A DNA stretch of 64,000 bases from Typhlomys cinereus. Lineage: Eukaryota; Chordata; Mammalia; Rodentia; Platacanthomyidae. Positions within the stretch are counted from its first letter, which is position 1. Every line of letters begins with the position of its first letter. Shown one piece after another: positions 24,830 through 35,520 of this stretch. The position numbers and the translations under genes are program-made. The stretch is from contig JALPQD010000214.1 in the NCBI GenBank assembly GCA_023101885.1, positions 2,542,001 to 2,606,000 on the forward strand, in the 5' to 3' direction. The notes below the pieces were generated by a model that was given only the letters and a program-made list of their open reading frames with translations, was not told where the DNA came from and searched no databases.

Positions 24830-27824
24830 ATTCATATAACAAATATATTTTTACATATAACAAACATATATTTATATGTTGATAGTTGTAGATTTTTACA
24901 GCTCAGTTCTTCAAAAAAAGATGAAATGTTTATTTGTTGTAGAGCTATAAAATTATATTAACAAAACTATAAAAAGCAAATTAATTTGATATTAACTTGC
25001 TGTAGGATGGGAATGACATTTAAGAAATGTTCAAAATGTTTCAGATGCTTATTTTAAACATATATATGCATAGTACTATAATAATGCTATGCATATCTAA
25101 ACAATTTAATAAAGTTAAATAAAAATTCCAATGTTGATTCACGAAAATCTTGGGAACAAACTCACCAAAACTCCATCATAAGATCCTGCTTCACTTGTGA
25201 GAAATGCAAACATGACACACAGATATGGATTGTTTAGTTGCAACCGTAGGGTGCTGCACATTTCTCGCCAAAGGGAATTCTTCTCATCCGTGTAACCCGA
25301 TAAAGCCATTGCTACCACATTGAGATTTAGGTCTCCTATAAATTAAAAACAGCCATTTAATCAACATGATTGAAGGATTAATATCCCCTTCTCTTGTATT
25401 TCTTACGAACAGAGATCAGAGGGTGACTTTTACCCCTAGAAAAACAAGCCCACTTGAATAAGAGTTTTGATTTAGACTTGAGAATTTGGCAAGAACAAGG
25501 AACAATACCCATTTTTATAAAAGACTAATAGAATTATCTGTAAACTCTGTGCAGAGTAAGTACTCTTTGGGAGTAAGAGGCACTACAGAGGTCTCACATA
25601 TGTCTGATAAACACTCTACTACTGGGCTACATACATCTTCAGTAGTCAGTGCATCAGTCTTCAAGGTCTCATTCTAAGCAGCTTCCTATGAGGTATATTA
25701 TTACTGTTTAGTACATAATTTCTTCACAAGTTAGACTGCAAATACATACATCACAGTTAAGTCCATGTTTTTCTTTATAATATAACTGAACATTGGGCTG
25801 AAAGTTGACGAGACCAAGTAGGAAATCATTTTCTGAATATTCAGATAATTTGTTAGGTGTATCAAAAATAAATAGATGTATACATCTTAGGAACTTTTAA
25901 AGGAAATATTCCTGATAATAAGAAAATGGTTTTAAATTAAGATTTGTTTCCTTAAGAATCTTCTGGTAAATTTCCAGAGTAAGAAACTTTATTGTATTTC
26001 TTTCTTTTTTTAAAAAAAAAGTTACAGAGAATCTATTTTTTAATCACAATTCTGGTTCTAAATAAAAATGCCATTTAGTTTATTCAAGATCAATCCAGTG
26101 ATCATGGAAGAAAAGGCACACACCAAATTACACTCAAATCCAAATGGTGATAGTAAGCCAAAGTAGTACTGATGACAAAGGAAACTTTTTTTTTAATATG
26201 ATGCATCTTTAAAAAGTAAAACATTGAAAACAGTCACAATTGAAAACTCATAAAATTGTTAGAGTAACAAACCTAAATTAATATATAAATAGTTTGAGCT
26301 AATATTTACTGCTATATTTACTACCTTACATGCTGTATTAATTATTGGTTTCTTTTTCAGTAAAAATTAACATGTGGATTAGGCTAGCTGAAAATTTTTA
26401 TCCTCCTTTCTTTAAATAAGTCTATGAACTGCCAATTCTTAGAAGATAGTTTAATACCTTTTTCTGAAGATGCTCCTTCATTCAGAATTTGGATTGCTCG
26501 ACGAATATCCAAGTTGAATAGAGCCACAGCAGCAGCTCGTTCCCATTCCCCTTCTTGTACAAGGGAGTTCAAAAATGGCCCCACATCTACATCAGTTCCT
26601 TTCTTTATCCACCCACAAAGCTGTAAAGCTAAGATTCGCTCTTCATTTAAATTCTGAATATCAGTTTGTTTATCTAACCCACTCCAATTATGTCTGCTGC
26701 TTTCCACCATTCCTGAAAATAGAAAACATTTTGTTATTTTGAAATATATTTAGAAAAAGGTCAGTTTCATACAGAAATATTCCAACATGTTTAAAATACT
26801 CAATTTTTCAGCCATAATTTTATGATAGCATAAATGTGAAGTACACCACATTTAAAACATTTTATGCAAATTAACTGAATTACTAAAGAGCTCTTTGAAT
26901 AAGAGTGAATGTTCAGATGGAATGGGTTACTACTTCAAAAAAGTCTCTTTAATACCCTAACCTAAACTGGTCACTCACTCACAATTTGCTTTATTTCCTG
27001 CATACAGCACTGACTATAAGCCCCCATGTTTTCCCTCCAGTCTTCTTCCACTGTGACACTTATATCTGGAGAAAGGTAGGTCATTTTATATTCAAGAAAT
27101 GCCACTGCTTGAAGATCTAGTGGAAACACTTGGGTCCTTGTCCTTCTCCCTCTTCTCATCCAAGCATGTACAACACAGAGGAGATTGACCTTGGTAATCA
27201 AATTTGCACATGGAAGTCATAGAACATGTCTGACCTTTATTAATAAATGAAGCACTTTTTAATTAAACTCATTCATTTTATTCCTTGTGATAAAAGTTAG
27301 AATGTCTACTAGAAAACACCATTATAAGGCCCATTATAAGAAATTTAAGGTTAATCAAAACACTTTAACATATGCTTTAAAATGTTGTGAATTTTATATT
27401 ACTTGTATTATATTCAAGAAAGTCCTATAAATTTTTTTGGATATACTTTTGCTCTGGTAATGTGAACTATTTTTCTAGCATCTTACCTTGAACCCAAATG
27501 AGGTAACAAAAGCCAAAGACCAAATCTAAGTTAGGGACATATTATAATATGACCTACAGTTCAATTGCAGTTTAAAAAAGAGTACCTGTTTAAAGCAGTC
27601 AGTAAAAACGAATCTGTTTGGGATGGTACTTTTATTCCTAAGTACTTTATCAACTTTAGTTTTTTTTTTTTTTTATTCATGTAATGTGTGATTTAGAATA
27701 GATTGTTCCTTCAATGTTCAGGTTATATTACAAGGGAGTTTCATAAAGAAAAACATATAAAGGAGATAGAGCAATCCAGGATTATCATCCTTGGGGTTTC
27801 ACAGGCACACACAACTGCCTTGTG

Positions 27825-27868
<44 letters not shown>

Positions 27869-28243
27869 CCCAAGAAAACATATAAAGTTACAAAAGCATT
27901 TATATGCTTGAGTGACCTTTTCTTTTTTTCAGAAATAGTGAAAATAATATAAAATTATAGATTGTCAATTTGAATCTTGGCATTTCTGTGGAAATGTTTA
28001 TGGGAATCATGTTCTACAGGAAATATGAATAATTGACTCTAAGTAAAATTCCTCATTTTTCCTTTACAGGTGAACAGAGATTACCCTGGTTTTTTACATT
28101 TCTTAACTGTTCCTTGTCTTATGACAGAATTAATGTGATAGTAGACATTCAAAGAGGTGTCAGAATTTGACCATAAAAGTGAAACTTAAGTTTCATGTTA
28201 AATTTTTTTATTTTTATTGATTTATTTATTCAATTATGCATAT

Positions 28244-28282
<39 letters not shown>

Positions 28283-30814
28283 TGTAGAACCACGGGCGAA
28301 TTTTGGAACCACCATGGACTGCCTCCACCTCCTTATTTACTCTGCCCTGGGATTCACAGGCTCTGCCCTACCAGGACCAGAAACGCAGGCCCCCCCTCCC
28401 CCCCTCGCTTCCGCCTGGCGTCTATACGTGGGGTCTAGGATCCAAATTCGGGACCTTCTGCCTGCAAGGCAGAGGCTTAACCCCTGAGCCACCTCTCCAG
28501 CCCCTCATGTTAAATTTTCAAGCAGCTAAATTAAGAGCCATTCACTCTTTGACCTCTTTCTCCATCCACACTGTCTTCTGGCAACAGTGAAGTTAAACAA
28601 CTAATACACGAAAGCCGCTTCTACTGATATTATCAACTTTAGTTTTATATTAATTTATCCATTAACTGATTCCTTCACTTATTTATCAAAGATTTTTAAG
28701 TATGACTCCATGTCAGATCAGTCTTGTCAAAGTATTTGGACAGCAATATAAAGCAGGGTCTCCTTCAATTGGAGATCTTCTAATTTAGTGTTTAAAACAT
28801 AAAATACTGTGATTAAAGTACAACTAACAATTAGTAATCTATAAATCTTCTTAAAGTGGGTCTTTAAACAAGCAGCACTAAATAAATGAACTGACTTAAG
28901 AAAATCCATGTTAATTCAAAGAACCAAAATCCCTTCCAAAATGAATTTTGGATATAAATATAATCATGCATTCAAGGATTCACTAAACTAATAAGGAAAC
29001 AAAAAAAGACAAAAGAATGTTTATGTACACAATCCAAAATAACCATAATTTTAATGAAATGATAACAGTAAGGAAAACATGTTATAAACATCTGAATAAT
29101 AAAATTGGAATTTTCTTACCCAAAGATGATTTTACTATCGATTTAATTCCTGCATAAACCAGTGATCCTTTGTTGCCTGGAGATTTCTGATCCATATCTT
29201 CTGTATATTGCTTCATAAGTATTTAAATGCATAGGAAAGACTAGTGATAATGCACAATACAATATTTCAAGGTTAATTTATTTTAGGTAGGAGCCAATCC
29301 AAAATAGGCATTGATGCAAATAAGTCAATTTTACTCTACTGTACGATTTTCTTTTTTATACAATCTACAAAACAATATTTCAAGTTGGAATTTTAAACAA
29401 TTCATAATTTTTATTATTAATACAACCTACATTAAACAATTCAGTATGTTTATGTACTGACCTTTTAGCAATGTCAAGAACATTTCTATCTGATTTATAT
29501 CAAAAAGTTGACACAAAGGATATAGTGTAGAGTATACCAGAGTGACTTGAGCTGAGGATCCTCATTTCCAGCTAAAATGTGGTTTCTCCACACCTGCTCT
29601 GTATCAAGTCCATACCTTGACAAAGCCCGAAGGCGCATTTTTGTTGCTATATCTTTTTCTAAAGAAGTATCACTTTCTTCTTCTGCACACTCATACAAAT
29701 GACGACCACAAGCCCACATTAAAGATGTAATTGGACTCCAGGCGAGAGATATCCTTTCAAAAACAGTGAAGTCAGACATTGTTCGGTTGGGTGTTACAAC
29801 TATCATTCGATTTTGGCTTGTTGGATGCCATGCAAAAGAAGCAATGTAATTGTCACAAGGTTGCACACTTCTTTCGATTATTGTGGGTTCAGTTTCATCA
29901 CCAATGGGAGTAGGTGTATGCTGCATATCATACAACCTAATAATATTACTATCCCTTGTTAAAGTGGCAAGTAGACCAGTCCTAGTTGGACACCACGCTA
30001 CTTTGGTTAAGGGCTTTGGTTGTTCAGTCAAAGTCAAAACTGGCTTCTCAAATTTCCTAAGATCCCATATTGCAACCTGACCTTCATAGAAGGAAGCAAC
30101 ACGATCATGGAAGTAAGGGTCTACTGTTACCCCCTGAACAGCTTTTGTATTCACAAACATCTTTTGACTTGTATTCCGAAGATCAAATATGGCTAGGTTA
30201 CGATGCATACCAGCAAGAAGAAGTTTCTGGTCTCGTGGAAGCCAACAAAGAGAAAGACAAGCATCATTCTGTCCTAACTCATAAAGTGGTTTTGTTACCA
30301 ATGTTGTTTCAGTTTCACCTGTTGAAAGTCTCACTTTTTCCATGGGGACAATGTCAGGAGTATATTTGCTGCAGATATCCCATATTAGCACTGAAAAGTC
30401 AGCTCTGTGTTTGTCTAGACCTGCAGCGAGCCAGTTACTGTCCAATGGATTCCATGAAAGGGTATTGCATTGTCGTGCATGTTTTGGAACAAATTCTTTC
30501 CCTATCAAATCTTTGAACTTTGAGTTATGATCTTGACCAAGACTTGTAAGTACAACTCGACCATTTGCTTGTCCAACTGCTAGGAGACATTCAGGATCAT
30601 AATTGAGGTACCATGCGACACATTTCATATAGGGTGTATCTGAATTTATTGACAGTAACGTAGCTGCAGAGTCTTCAGATAAACGTAAAGATCCAGCTTT
30701 GAGTTCTGAATTTACAGTAGGTTCCACATGATAAAGGCTCAGTTCCGAGTCACATACAACAAATCTATCAACCTGGTGTGGTGCCCACAAAATATCAGGT
30801 TTGGTACCACTCAT
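13930..30814 (-). CDS. MIOS: MIOS, GATOR2 complex WD-repeat subunit (ten coding exons)
   Basis: MIOS is a subunit of GATOR2 (with WDR24, WDR59, SEH1L and SEC13), which relieves GATOR1 inhibition and lets amino acids activate mTORC1 at the lysosome. Ten exons join in one frame: 30814-29524, 29218-29120, 26712-26458, 25335-25166, 23023-22958, 21890-21732, 17959-17807, 16050-15846, 14908-14779 and 14026-13930. They total 2625 nt (874 residues plus stop), against about 875 in the family. The N-terminal 430 residues form the WD40 propeller, the middle is helical solenoid, and residues after about 732 carry Cys/His pairs of the zinc-binding C-terminal domain ([32 protein letters not shown]). The ATG at 30814 (A at -3, reading MSGTKPD) is chosen; the frame stays open a few codons upstream but has no earlier ATG. 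Identity rests on near-complete agreement with the known protein, recalled without a search. Confidence 0.97.
14068..14167 (+). repeat. (ATCC)n microsatellite in the last MIOS intron
   Basis: About 25 units of ATCC with two one-base slips. On the MIOS strand it is GGAT repeats ending about 41 nt before the exon 10 acceptor. Confidence 0.97.
14779..14908 (-). CDS. MIOS: MIOS coding exon 9 (RING-like Cys/His cluster)
   Basis: This 130-nt exon has acceptor CCCATAG and donor GTAAGC. It encodes [15 protein letters not shown] through [18 protein letters not shown], including the Cys/His zinc ligands. It ends in phase 2, with AG as the first two bases of an Arg codon. Confidence 0.95.
15434..15694 (+). 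mobile_element. Older B2-like tRNA-derived SINE in a MIOS intron
   Basis: It starts GGGGCTGGAGAGATGACAG and ends GTGCCTTCTGATACAC plus an A-rich tail. The target-site duplication aaagggaatYaca (one mismatch) is at 15421-15433 and 15695-15707. It is antisense to MIOS. Confidence 0.85.
15846..16050 (-). CDS. MIOS: MIOS coding exon 8 (first zinc-binding segment)
   Basis: This 205-nt exon has acceptor TTTGTAG and donor GTATGA. It encodes [16 protein letters not shown], a Ser/Gly-rich linker, and the pair [14 protein letters not shown]. These cysteines belong to the C-terminal zinc-binding domain through which GATOR2 subunits pair. It ends in phase 1. Confidence 0.95.
16339..16605 (+). repeat. 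Dispersed rodent repeat family, copy B (partial)
   Basis: CTATGGTTTGAATGTGAAAT and TTCATGTGTTTGAAAGCTTG match the family. Its 3' end (CACAGCAACAAGAAAAGTAA) was the target of the L1 insertion at 16606. Confidence 0.6.
16606..16774 (+). mobile_element. 5'-truncated L1 3'UTR insertion with target-site duplication
   Basis: A G-rich polypurine segment (including GGCACTGGGGGATGGGGAGG) and an A-rich tail form a 169-bp piece typical of rodent L1 3'UTR ends. The 15-bp duplication aagaaaagtaactaa is perfect at 16591-16605 and 16775-16789. Confidence 0.8.
16640..16718 (+). repeat. G-rich polypurine tract
   Basis: Runs of G3 to G7 and GGGA within the L1 3'UTR fragment; G-quadruplex formation is plausible. 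Part of the element at 16606-16774. Confidence 0.8.
16870..17105 (+). mobile_element. B1-like fragment followed by an ID-type SINE
   Basis: 16870-16990 has B1-like GGAGTGCAAGGCCTGAAATA and an A-rich (AAAC)n tail. 17012-17100 has GTGCTGGAAATGTAATTTGA, TGTCAAGCATGTACGAG and GGTTCCCTTCCTAGTACC, the order of an ID element. Both are diverged. Confidence 0.6.
17807..17959 (-). CDS. MIOS: MIOS coding exon 7
   Basis: This 153-nt exon (51 codons) has acceptor TTCTTAG and donor GTAAGT. It encodes [19 protein letters not shown] and the following helix, ending SSKPLAQ. It is in phase 0 at both ends. Confidence 0.94.
18698..18958 (-). mobile_element. Young tRNA-derived SINE, copy 3
   Basis: Same family, in the intron between MIOS coding exons 6 and 7. 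The target-site duplication tgtgttgctgttttttt is at 18681-18697 and 18959-18975. Part of the region before the tRNA-like head is slightly shortened compared with its relatives. Confidence 0.9.
20128..20500 (+). repeat. Dispersed rodent repeat family, copy C
   Basis: ATATGGTTTGAAACATGAGT, CCTTGCTGGAGGAAGGCACT and CCTGCCATAATGAATTG match the family, ending with AATAAATATCACC. It is the longest forward copy here. Confidence 0.6.
21732..21890 (-). CDS. MIOS: MIOS coding exon 6
   Basis: This 159-nt exon (53 codons) has acceptor TTTTCCAG and donor GTTAGT. It begins [20 protein letters not shown] and ends in ASYCMLQ. It is in phase 0 at both ends. Confidence 0.94.
22085..22345 (-). mobile_element. 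B4-type SINE, reverse
   Basis: Plus sense shows a TGTGT-rich start, TTTTCTGAGACAAGGCCTC, and ends CTTGCCAGAGATCCCTTTAC near the reversed tRNA-like head. It lies in the intron between MIOS coding exons 5 and 6. Confidence 0.6.
22958..23023 (-). CDS. MIOS: MIOS coding exon 5
   Basis: This 66-nt exon (22 codons) has acceptor TTTCCAG and donor GTGAG. It encodes [17 protein letters not shown] and then LSDAQ. It is in phase 0 at both ends. Confidence 0.93.
24028..24256 (+). mobile_element. Older B2-like tRNA-derived SINE
   Basis: Same family as the 15434 copy (CTGGAGAGATGGCTCAGG head, GTGCCCTCTGATACAC near the end, A-rich tail). It is in the intron between MIOS coding exons 4 and 5, in the sense opposite to MIOS. 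Its duplication is not clear. Confidence 0.78.
24393..24650 (+). mobile_element. Older B2-like tRNA-derived SINE
   Basis: It starts GGGGCTGGAAAGATGG. The target-site duplication aagtaatRtgatca (one mismatch) is at 24379-24392 and 24651-24664. It lies 0.14 kb from the preceding copy in the same orientation. Confidence 0.85.
24786..24829 (+). repeat. (CA)n microsatellite
   Basis: Pure AC/CA dinucleotide tract of about 44 bp in the intron between MIOS coding exons 4 and 5. Confidence 0.97.
25166..25335 (-). CDS. MIOS: MIOS coding exon 4
   Basis: This 170-nt exon has acceptor TTTATAG and donor GTGAG. It encodes [15 protein letters not shown] through [11 protein letters not shown], in the solenoid region. 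It enters in phase 1 and ends in phase 0. Confidence 0.94.
26458..26712 (-). CDS. MIOS: MIOS coding exon 3
   Basis: This 255-nt exon (85 codons) has acceptor TTTTCAG and donor G|GTATTA. It encodes [12 protein letters not shown] through [10 protein letters not shown], part of the helical region after the propeller. It is phase 1 to phase 1. Confidence 0.94.
27757..27870 (+). mobile_element. 3' fragment of a B2-like SINE with an AC tract
   Basis: GAGATAGAGCAATCCAGGAT through CTTGTGGTACAC matches the 3' half of the neighbouring older SINEs, followed by (AC)n at about 27830-27866. Confidence 0.65.
28207..28504 (-). mobile_element. Young tRNA-derived SINE, copy 4
   Basis: Same family, in the intron between MIOS coding exons 2 and 3, with a long pure GT tract near 28252-28280. 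The target-site duplication tcatgttaaatttt is at 28193-28206 and 28505-28518. Confidence 0.9.
29120..29218 (-). CDS. MIOS: MIOS coding exon 2
   Basis: This 99-nt exon encodes [11 protein letters not shown] through KSSLG. Joining CACT to TTATGAAG restores the His-Phe-Met expected in the family, which fixes the acceptor as ..AATAC| (an AC end). The 3' end at 29120 is followed by a standard GTAAG donor. It is phase 1 at both ends. Confidence 0.93.
29219..29523 (-). other. MIOS: AT-AC (U12-type) intron of MIOS
   Basis: The 305-nt intron starts ATATCCTTTG, a perfect minor-spliceosome AT-type donor, and ends ..AATAC. A degenerate branch-point candidate, TTTCCTAT, lies at 29238-29231, about 13 nt from the 3' end. 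No GT-AG choice preserves the reading frame and the expected His-Phe-Met join, so the ends are fixed by the protein as well as by the consensus. Confidence 0.88.
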
Positions 30815-30854
30815 GTTTACTGTTGTGCTCAAAATATCCAGTCAGGTCCATTCA
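29524..30854 (-). CDS. MIOS: MIOS coding exon 1 (5'UTR end plus residues 1-430, WD40 propeller)
   Basis: The exon begins after an AG acceptor at 30855-30856 preceded by a T-rich tract. It carries 40 nt of 5'UTR, the ATG at 30814-30812 and 1291 coding nt, ending in phase 1. It encodes essentially the whole WD-repeat region, with blocks such as [23 protein letters not shown] and IIRLYDMQ at the ends of propeller blades. The exon ends at CACT, directly before ATATCCTTTG, which is a U12-type AT-AC donor. Read-through into the intron would stop within about ten codons. Confidence 0.95.
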
Positions 30855-32993
30855 CTGAAATGTTTAAAAATATAAAAGTTTAAAACATCAACAAAATACA
30901 ATCTTTAAGTTGAATTCTCTACACAAATTTTCTTCTACAGATTTAAGACAATGTTAATTTTTTAATAAGGAGAAAGAAAAGCAACTACTTTTTTCAATAA
31001 GATGAATTAGTAGAAATCTGAGAACCTTATCCTGGCTTTATTTGCCATTATGAATTGTCATAATTATACCGCTGCTAGTCTTCAATTTAACCTCAGGGTT
31101 TATTACAGCTTCAATGTGATAAGCAAATTAAGTACCACCTTTGAAGAGGCAAAGGTAAAAGCAATGGAAATCATGCTCCTAAGCAATAGCTACAGCAGCA
31201 GCATTTGTCAACAGAACTCTCTCCATGAAAAACTTCAGTATCTGAGCTAATATGGGAGGGAGTCTCTAGCTATCTGTGGCTATTGGACATTAGATATTTG
31301 ATTAATTCAAATGTTAAACCTTTTTTTTAAAGTCTCAACTAATATTAATTTTTTTTACTTTCAAGGAATGTCAATGTAAATAGCTGCATGCAAGCACAAA
31401 AACATCACAAATTTAGAGTGTAATATACTAAAACAGAGGCTTCTTTGACTTTTAATAATAAAAAGTCTAGTATGTATTATAAAATAAACACTGGAATGTA
31501 CAATAGAAACACGAGATCTACTTCTAACTTTCTCATATAGTAGCTATGGGGCAGCTTTCTTATCTATACAATAAAAACAATAATTCAGACTTTACTTATT
31601 TGTGTATCTCATACATACAAATATATGTATATATGTAAAAGTTACTAATGTTCTTTAATCTGGCTTATTTTTAATATCTGAAAATCAACTTCAATCTCAA
31701 CAGGTACTAATTTGTTTCTAAAAATACATAGAACTATTAAAAATGTTTGATTACATTTTATCTAAAATTATCCTGTGAAAAGTAGTATGCACATACAACT
31801 CTTGAGAAAGTAAATTTGGTGATCATTAAAGGCATTTTTAGTTTTCAATTCTATAAATTTTGGATGTGTTGAAATGGGATTTTGATTTTGATATTCTGGT
31901 TGAGTTCTCCCACAGCTACCATCCAGGGGTCCCTCCCGAAATGTAGGGACAGGGATTCTGCTGGACTGCAGCAGTCCTGGCGTAACGTGCTGGCTCTCCA
32001 GACCTGCTACAGCCACTCTGCTACAGCCAGGCCTGAGTTGTGTTTTGAACCTGGATCCTTCCAGTTTCCAAGGCTGCTGCTCTACTTACTGAACTATGGC
32101 CCCAGAAACTGAAATGGGGATTTTTGAAACACAAATATCCAGCAGTTTGAGAAAACTTGAAAAAGTTAGAAATGTTTTAATAACACCTAGCTGAAACACG
32201 TATCTGTTTCTAAGGCTGGCAAAAGATTCAAAAATGAACAAACACATTTAAATTCCTCATTGCAATTTTGTACAACCAAGTTGTCGATTTTGAGAGGGTG
32301 AACATATAATCCATTCATAGTTTTCAGAAGGTGAATTTATGATCCATTTATTATTATTCCCTTATCAACTGATAGAGATACACTAAGTAATTCAATATAA
32401 ATACAATTGTTTTACTTTTTGTTTTTGTAAAAAATTTTAAGATGCATAATTTAGATGAATAAAATTTCAGGAATTTTCATTGACCTTATTTTCTTCCTCA
32501 GTACTTGTGAAGCCCAAAATCAGCTATATATACATATTTCCATTTTTGAGAGGGGAGGGCACAACTGGAGATTGAACTCAGGACCTCACATACGTTAAGG
32601 AAGTGAGTTACAGCTCTAACCCTTCAATTATATTCTTCATAATGCCTGTAATTTCTTCATTTTTCTGCTTTAGGTTTGCCTTATCCTAATCCTAGAGTAA
32701 CTCAATGATTTATCTGCTTCTCTTCTCCACTCAGGCTATCCCACTGAGGGTAGTCTCAGAGCTACAAAAACTGACTTTATTAAGAAATTAAAGTGTATAT
32801 TATGTCTGGTTCATGGTACAAATGCAACAATTCTTACACGTCTTTCTACTCTGATCACGTAAAATCAGAATAACCTTTCTATATCACAAACTAAACATCT
32901 TTACCCGACTAACTTATAAACCCTATATCAAAAAAAGAGGGAGAGAAGAAAAAGCCTTAAGTATCTCTGGTTTCTGCTGCTCTGATTGCCCAT

Positions 32994-33232
32994 TTGTGTG
33001 TGTGTGTGTGTGTGCGTGCGCGCATGCATGTGTGAGTATGTATGTTATCAGAGAGCAGTATGTGTCCCTGTGGAGGACCAAGGATGACTTCAGGAATCAT
33101 CCTGGATTGCTTCTACCTCCTTCTTGCTTTGATCTGGGATTTCCCAGGCTCTGCCCACGAGTTTGGTCTGGCGGTTTTTTTATGTGGGACCTGGAAGAAT
33201 CCAAACTCAGGTCCTTCTGCCAGCCCTGACTT
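32994..33232 (-). mobile_element. Older B2-like SINE
   Basis: In plus sense it reads a GT tract, then CCTGTGGAGGACCAAGGATG, then TTCTGCCAGCCCTG. The head is shortened. It is in the MIOS 5'UTR intron. Confidence 0.72.
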
Positions 33233-33642
33233 CCCATTCTTCTTTTCAGTTCCTAGAATTCACCCCTCCTCCCAATCACCATACCTTGGCAAAAAAAATG
33301 GTTGTAACACTCACCTCACCACTTGGCTACGTGTACCTGCTCAATTTTTATACCAATCACTTTGTACTGATGTATAAACTCTCACTGGAGAGAACTCTTC
33401 CCTTTAAATCACGTATCTTTCTTAAAAACAGATGAAATCTTTTGTTTTTCACTATACCACAGCACAGTGCCAAACATTTAGCAGAAGATAGTTAATATTT
33501 GCTACATGAATGTATGTTTTGAAAATATGTTGTTTTTCACAATTTATATTCTCAAGTTTCAGCAGTTTCTTCCTTCATGTTTCAGACTTTTTTCCACCAA
33601 TAAAAAAAAAACGTATTCCTTATGTGCACACAGTATTCCTTC

Positions 33643-33932
33643 TTTTTTTATTATTATTTATTCAATTGTGTGTGTGTGCGCTTGTGTGCATGTGTAGATG
33701 CATGTGTGTGTGTGTGCGTGTGTAACCACGGACGAATTTGGGAACCACCATGGACCGCAGCCACCTCCTCGTTTACTCTGCCTGGGGATTCACAGGCTCC
33801 GCCCTACCAGGACCAGAAACGCAGGCCGCCCCCGCTTCCGCCTGGCGTCTATACGTGGGGTCTCCAGGATCTGAACTCAGGACCTTGCACCTGCAAGGCA
33901 GAGGCTTAACCCCTGAGCCACATCTCCAGTCC
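33643..33932 (-). mobile_element. Young tRNA-derived SINE, copy 5
   Basis: Same family, in the presumed MIOS 5'UTR intron. The target-site duplication cagtattccttct has one mismatch between 33630-33642 and 33933-33945. Confidence 0.88.
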
Positions 33933-34021
33933 CAGTATTTCTTCTTATGTACGTGCACACAGAAGCCAAAGGTGAGTGAATACTATGTGTTCTATCATGC
34001 TCCATGCTATCCGTTATTTAT

Positions 34022-34243
34022 TTATTGAGGCAGGTTCTTTCACTGAACCTGGAATTTACTGATTCCACAAGACTATCTGTCCAGCAAGCAAGCCGAGGGA
34101 TCCGCCTGTCTCTGACTCCCCGCTACTGATTCTTTCTCACCACTGGGATTATGGGCTGCGGTTTTCATTTAGGTGCTAGGAACCCAAACTCAGCCTTTTA
34201 TGCCTGCACAGCAAGCACTGTACCCACACAGATGTCTTGTCAG
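34022..34243 (-). mobile_element. B4-type SINE, reverse
   Basis: TTGAGGCAGGTTCTTTCACT, CCAGCAAGCAAGCCGAGGGA and CACTGGGATTATGGGC identify a reversed B4 element directly beside young SINE copy 5. Confidence 0.68.
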
Positions 34244-34852
34244 TATTTCTTTCTAGTGGAAGCTAGCTGTCATTAAATGGTTGCAATGATGGGCAACCAA
34301 AGTGTCCATCCTATCAGAGGACTACTCTGAAACACTGCCTTTTGTTTACTTTCTAAATGTTTATTAAGCATCTTCTATGTTCTAGGCATTATTCTAAACT
34401 CTGGGCAAACAGTAAATAGAGGCGAAGAAAGTCCTGTTTTAACAGAGTCTGAATTCTAATAATGAAGTACATCCAGTCTGAAGAGAGTGAGAAAACTAAG
34501 ATGGAGGAATTATGAAGTAGCAAAAAAGAAGGAAAAAAGGAACAGATAATCCTAAATAAGGGATGATAGTGATACCTAGACTCACAATTAGGAGGAAGGC
34601 TCTTACTTGGAGATAGTTTGAGATCTTGCCTATCCTCCTTCACTGCAATAGAAAACATCTCTACAATTTTAAACTCTTTATCTAAATGATTCTCAGTGAT
34701 GATTTAATCAGAATTTCTTATGAAATGTCACAATCCACAGAATCTGACTATACTAACTCAAGCAAAAATCACACAACTTCAACAGACGAACAGTCTTTTC
34801 ATTTTGTATGTGACTAGCTGTTTGAGTTCTTGTCCAACATGTGTCAATTTTC

Positions 34853-35173
34853 TTTTTTTTTTTAAATTTTTTATTATTATTTATTCAACTGTGTGCATAT
34901 GCGTGTGTATGTGTGCGCGCGCGTGTGTCTGTGTGTGTGTCTGTGTATATGTGTGTGTATGTATGTGTGTGTAGAACCACGGACGAATTCGCGAACCACC
35001 ATGGACGCCTCCACCTCCTTCTGCCCCGGGATTCACAGGCTCCGCCCTACCAGGACCAGAAGCGCAGGCCGCCCCCGCTTCCGCCTGGCGTCTATACGTG
35101 GGATCTAGGATCCGAACTCAGGACCTTCCGCCTGCAAGGCGGAGACTTAACCCCTGAGCCACCTCTCCAGCCC
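34853..35173 (-). mobile_element. Young tRNA-derived SINE, copy 6
   Basis: Same family, 0.9 kb from copy 5 and in the same orientation. The 17-bp target-site duplication at 34836-34852 and 35174-35190 differs at one base (aaSatgtgtcaattttc). Confidence 0.9.
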
Positions 35174-35520
35174 AAGATGTGTCAATTTTCATCCTAGACT
35201 ACTGCTTGAAAAAGGATCAGCTACATAATTTGCAAGGCCCAGTCCAAAACGAAAATGCAGGCTTATACTTAAAAATTTGAAGATAGCTCTCCAAACTAAG
35301 CTCTAGCTATATAAATGCTGGGCCTCATGCTGTTGCATGTTATGTCATTGGCCTTGTAATAGGAAATCTGTCTACAACCATCCTCTTAAGAAATCTAATA
35401 CACAACAATGATGAGTACTTGCTCATCAATACCTGCAAAATCTGGTAGAGAGCAAAGAAAACAATCAGGATTCAGAAATTCTTCAGCTACTCATTAGCTT
35501 AGACTCAAATAAATCTCTTT

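Noticed and set aside
26971..27201. 76-codon minus-strand frame in a MIOS intron
   Set aside because: It does not match MIOS and no splice sites place it in the transcript. The neighbouring exons join in frame without it. A repeat or retrocopy remnant is possible but not shown.
29850..30530. Plus-strand frames of 62-148 codons
   Set aside because: They are antisense shadows of MIOS coding exon 1.
29495..30832. A 445-codon intact gene ending at 29495
   Set aside because: The last codons are read-through into the AT-AC intron, and the upstream start would be a TTG. The true exon spans 30854-29524 and continues in downstream exons.
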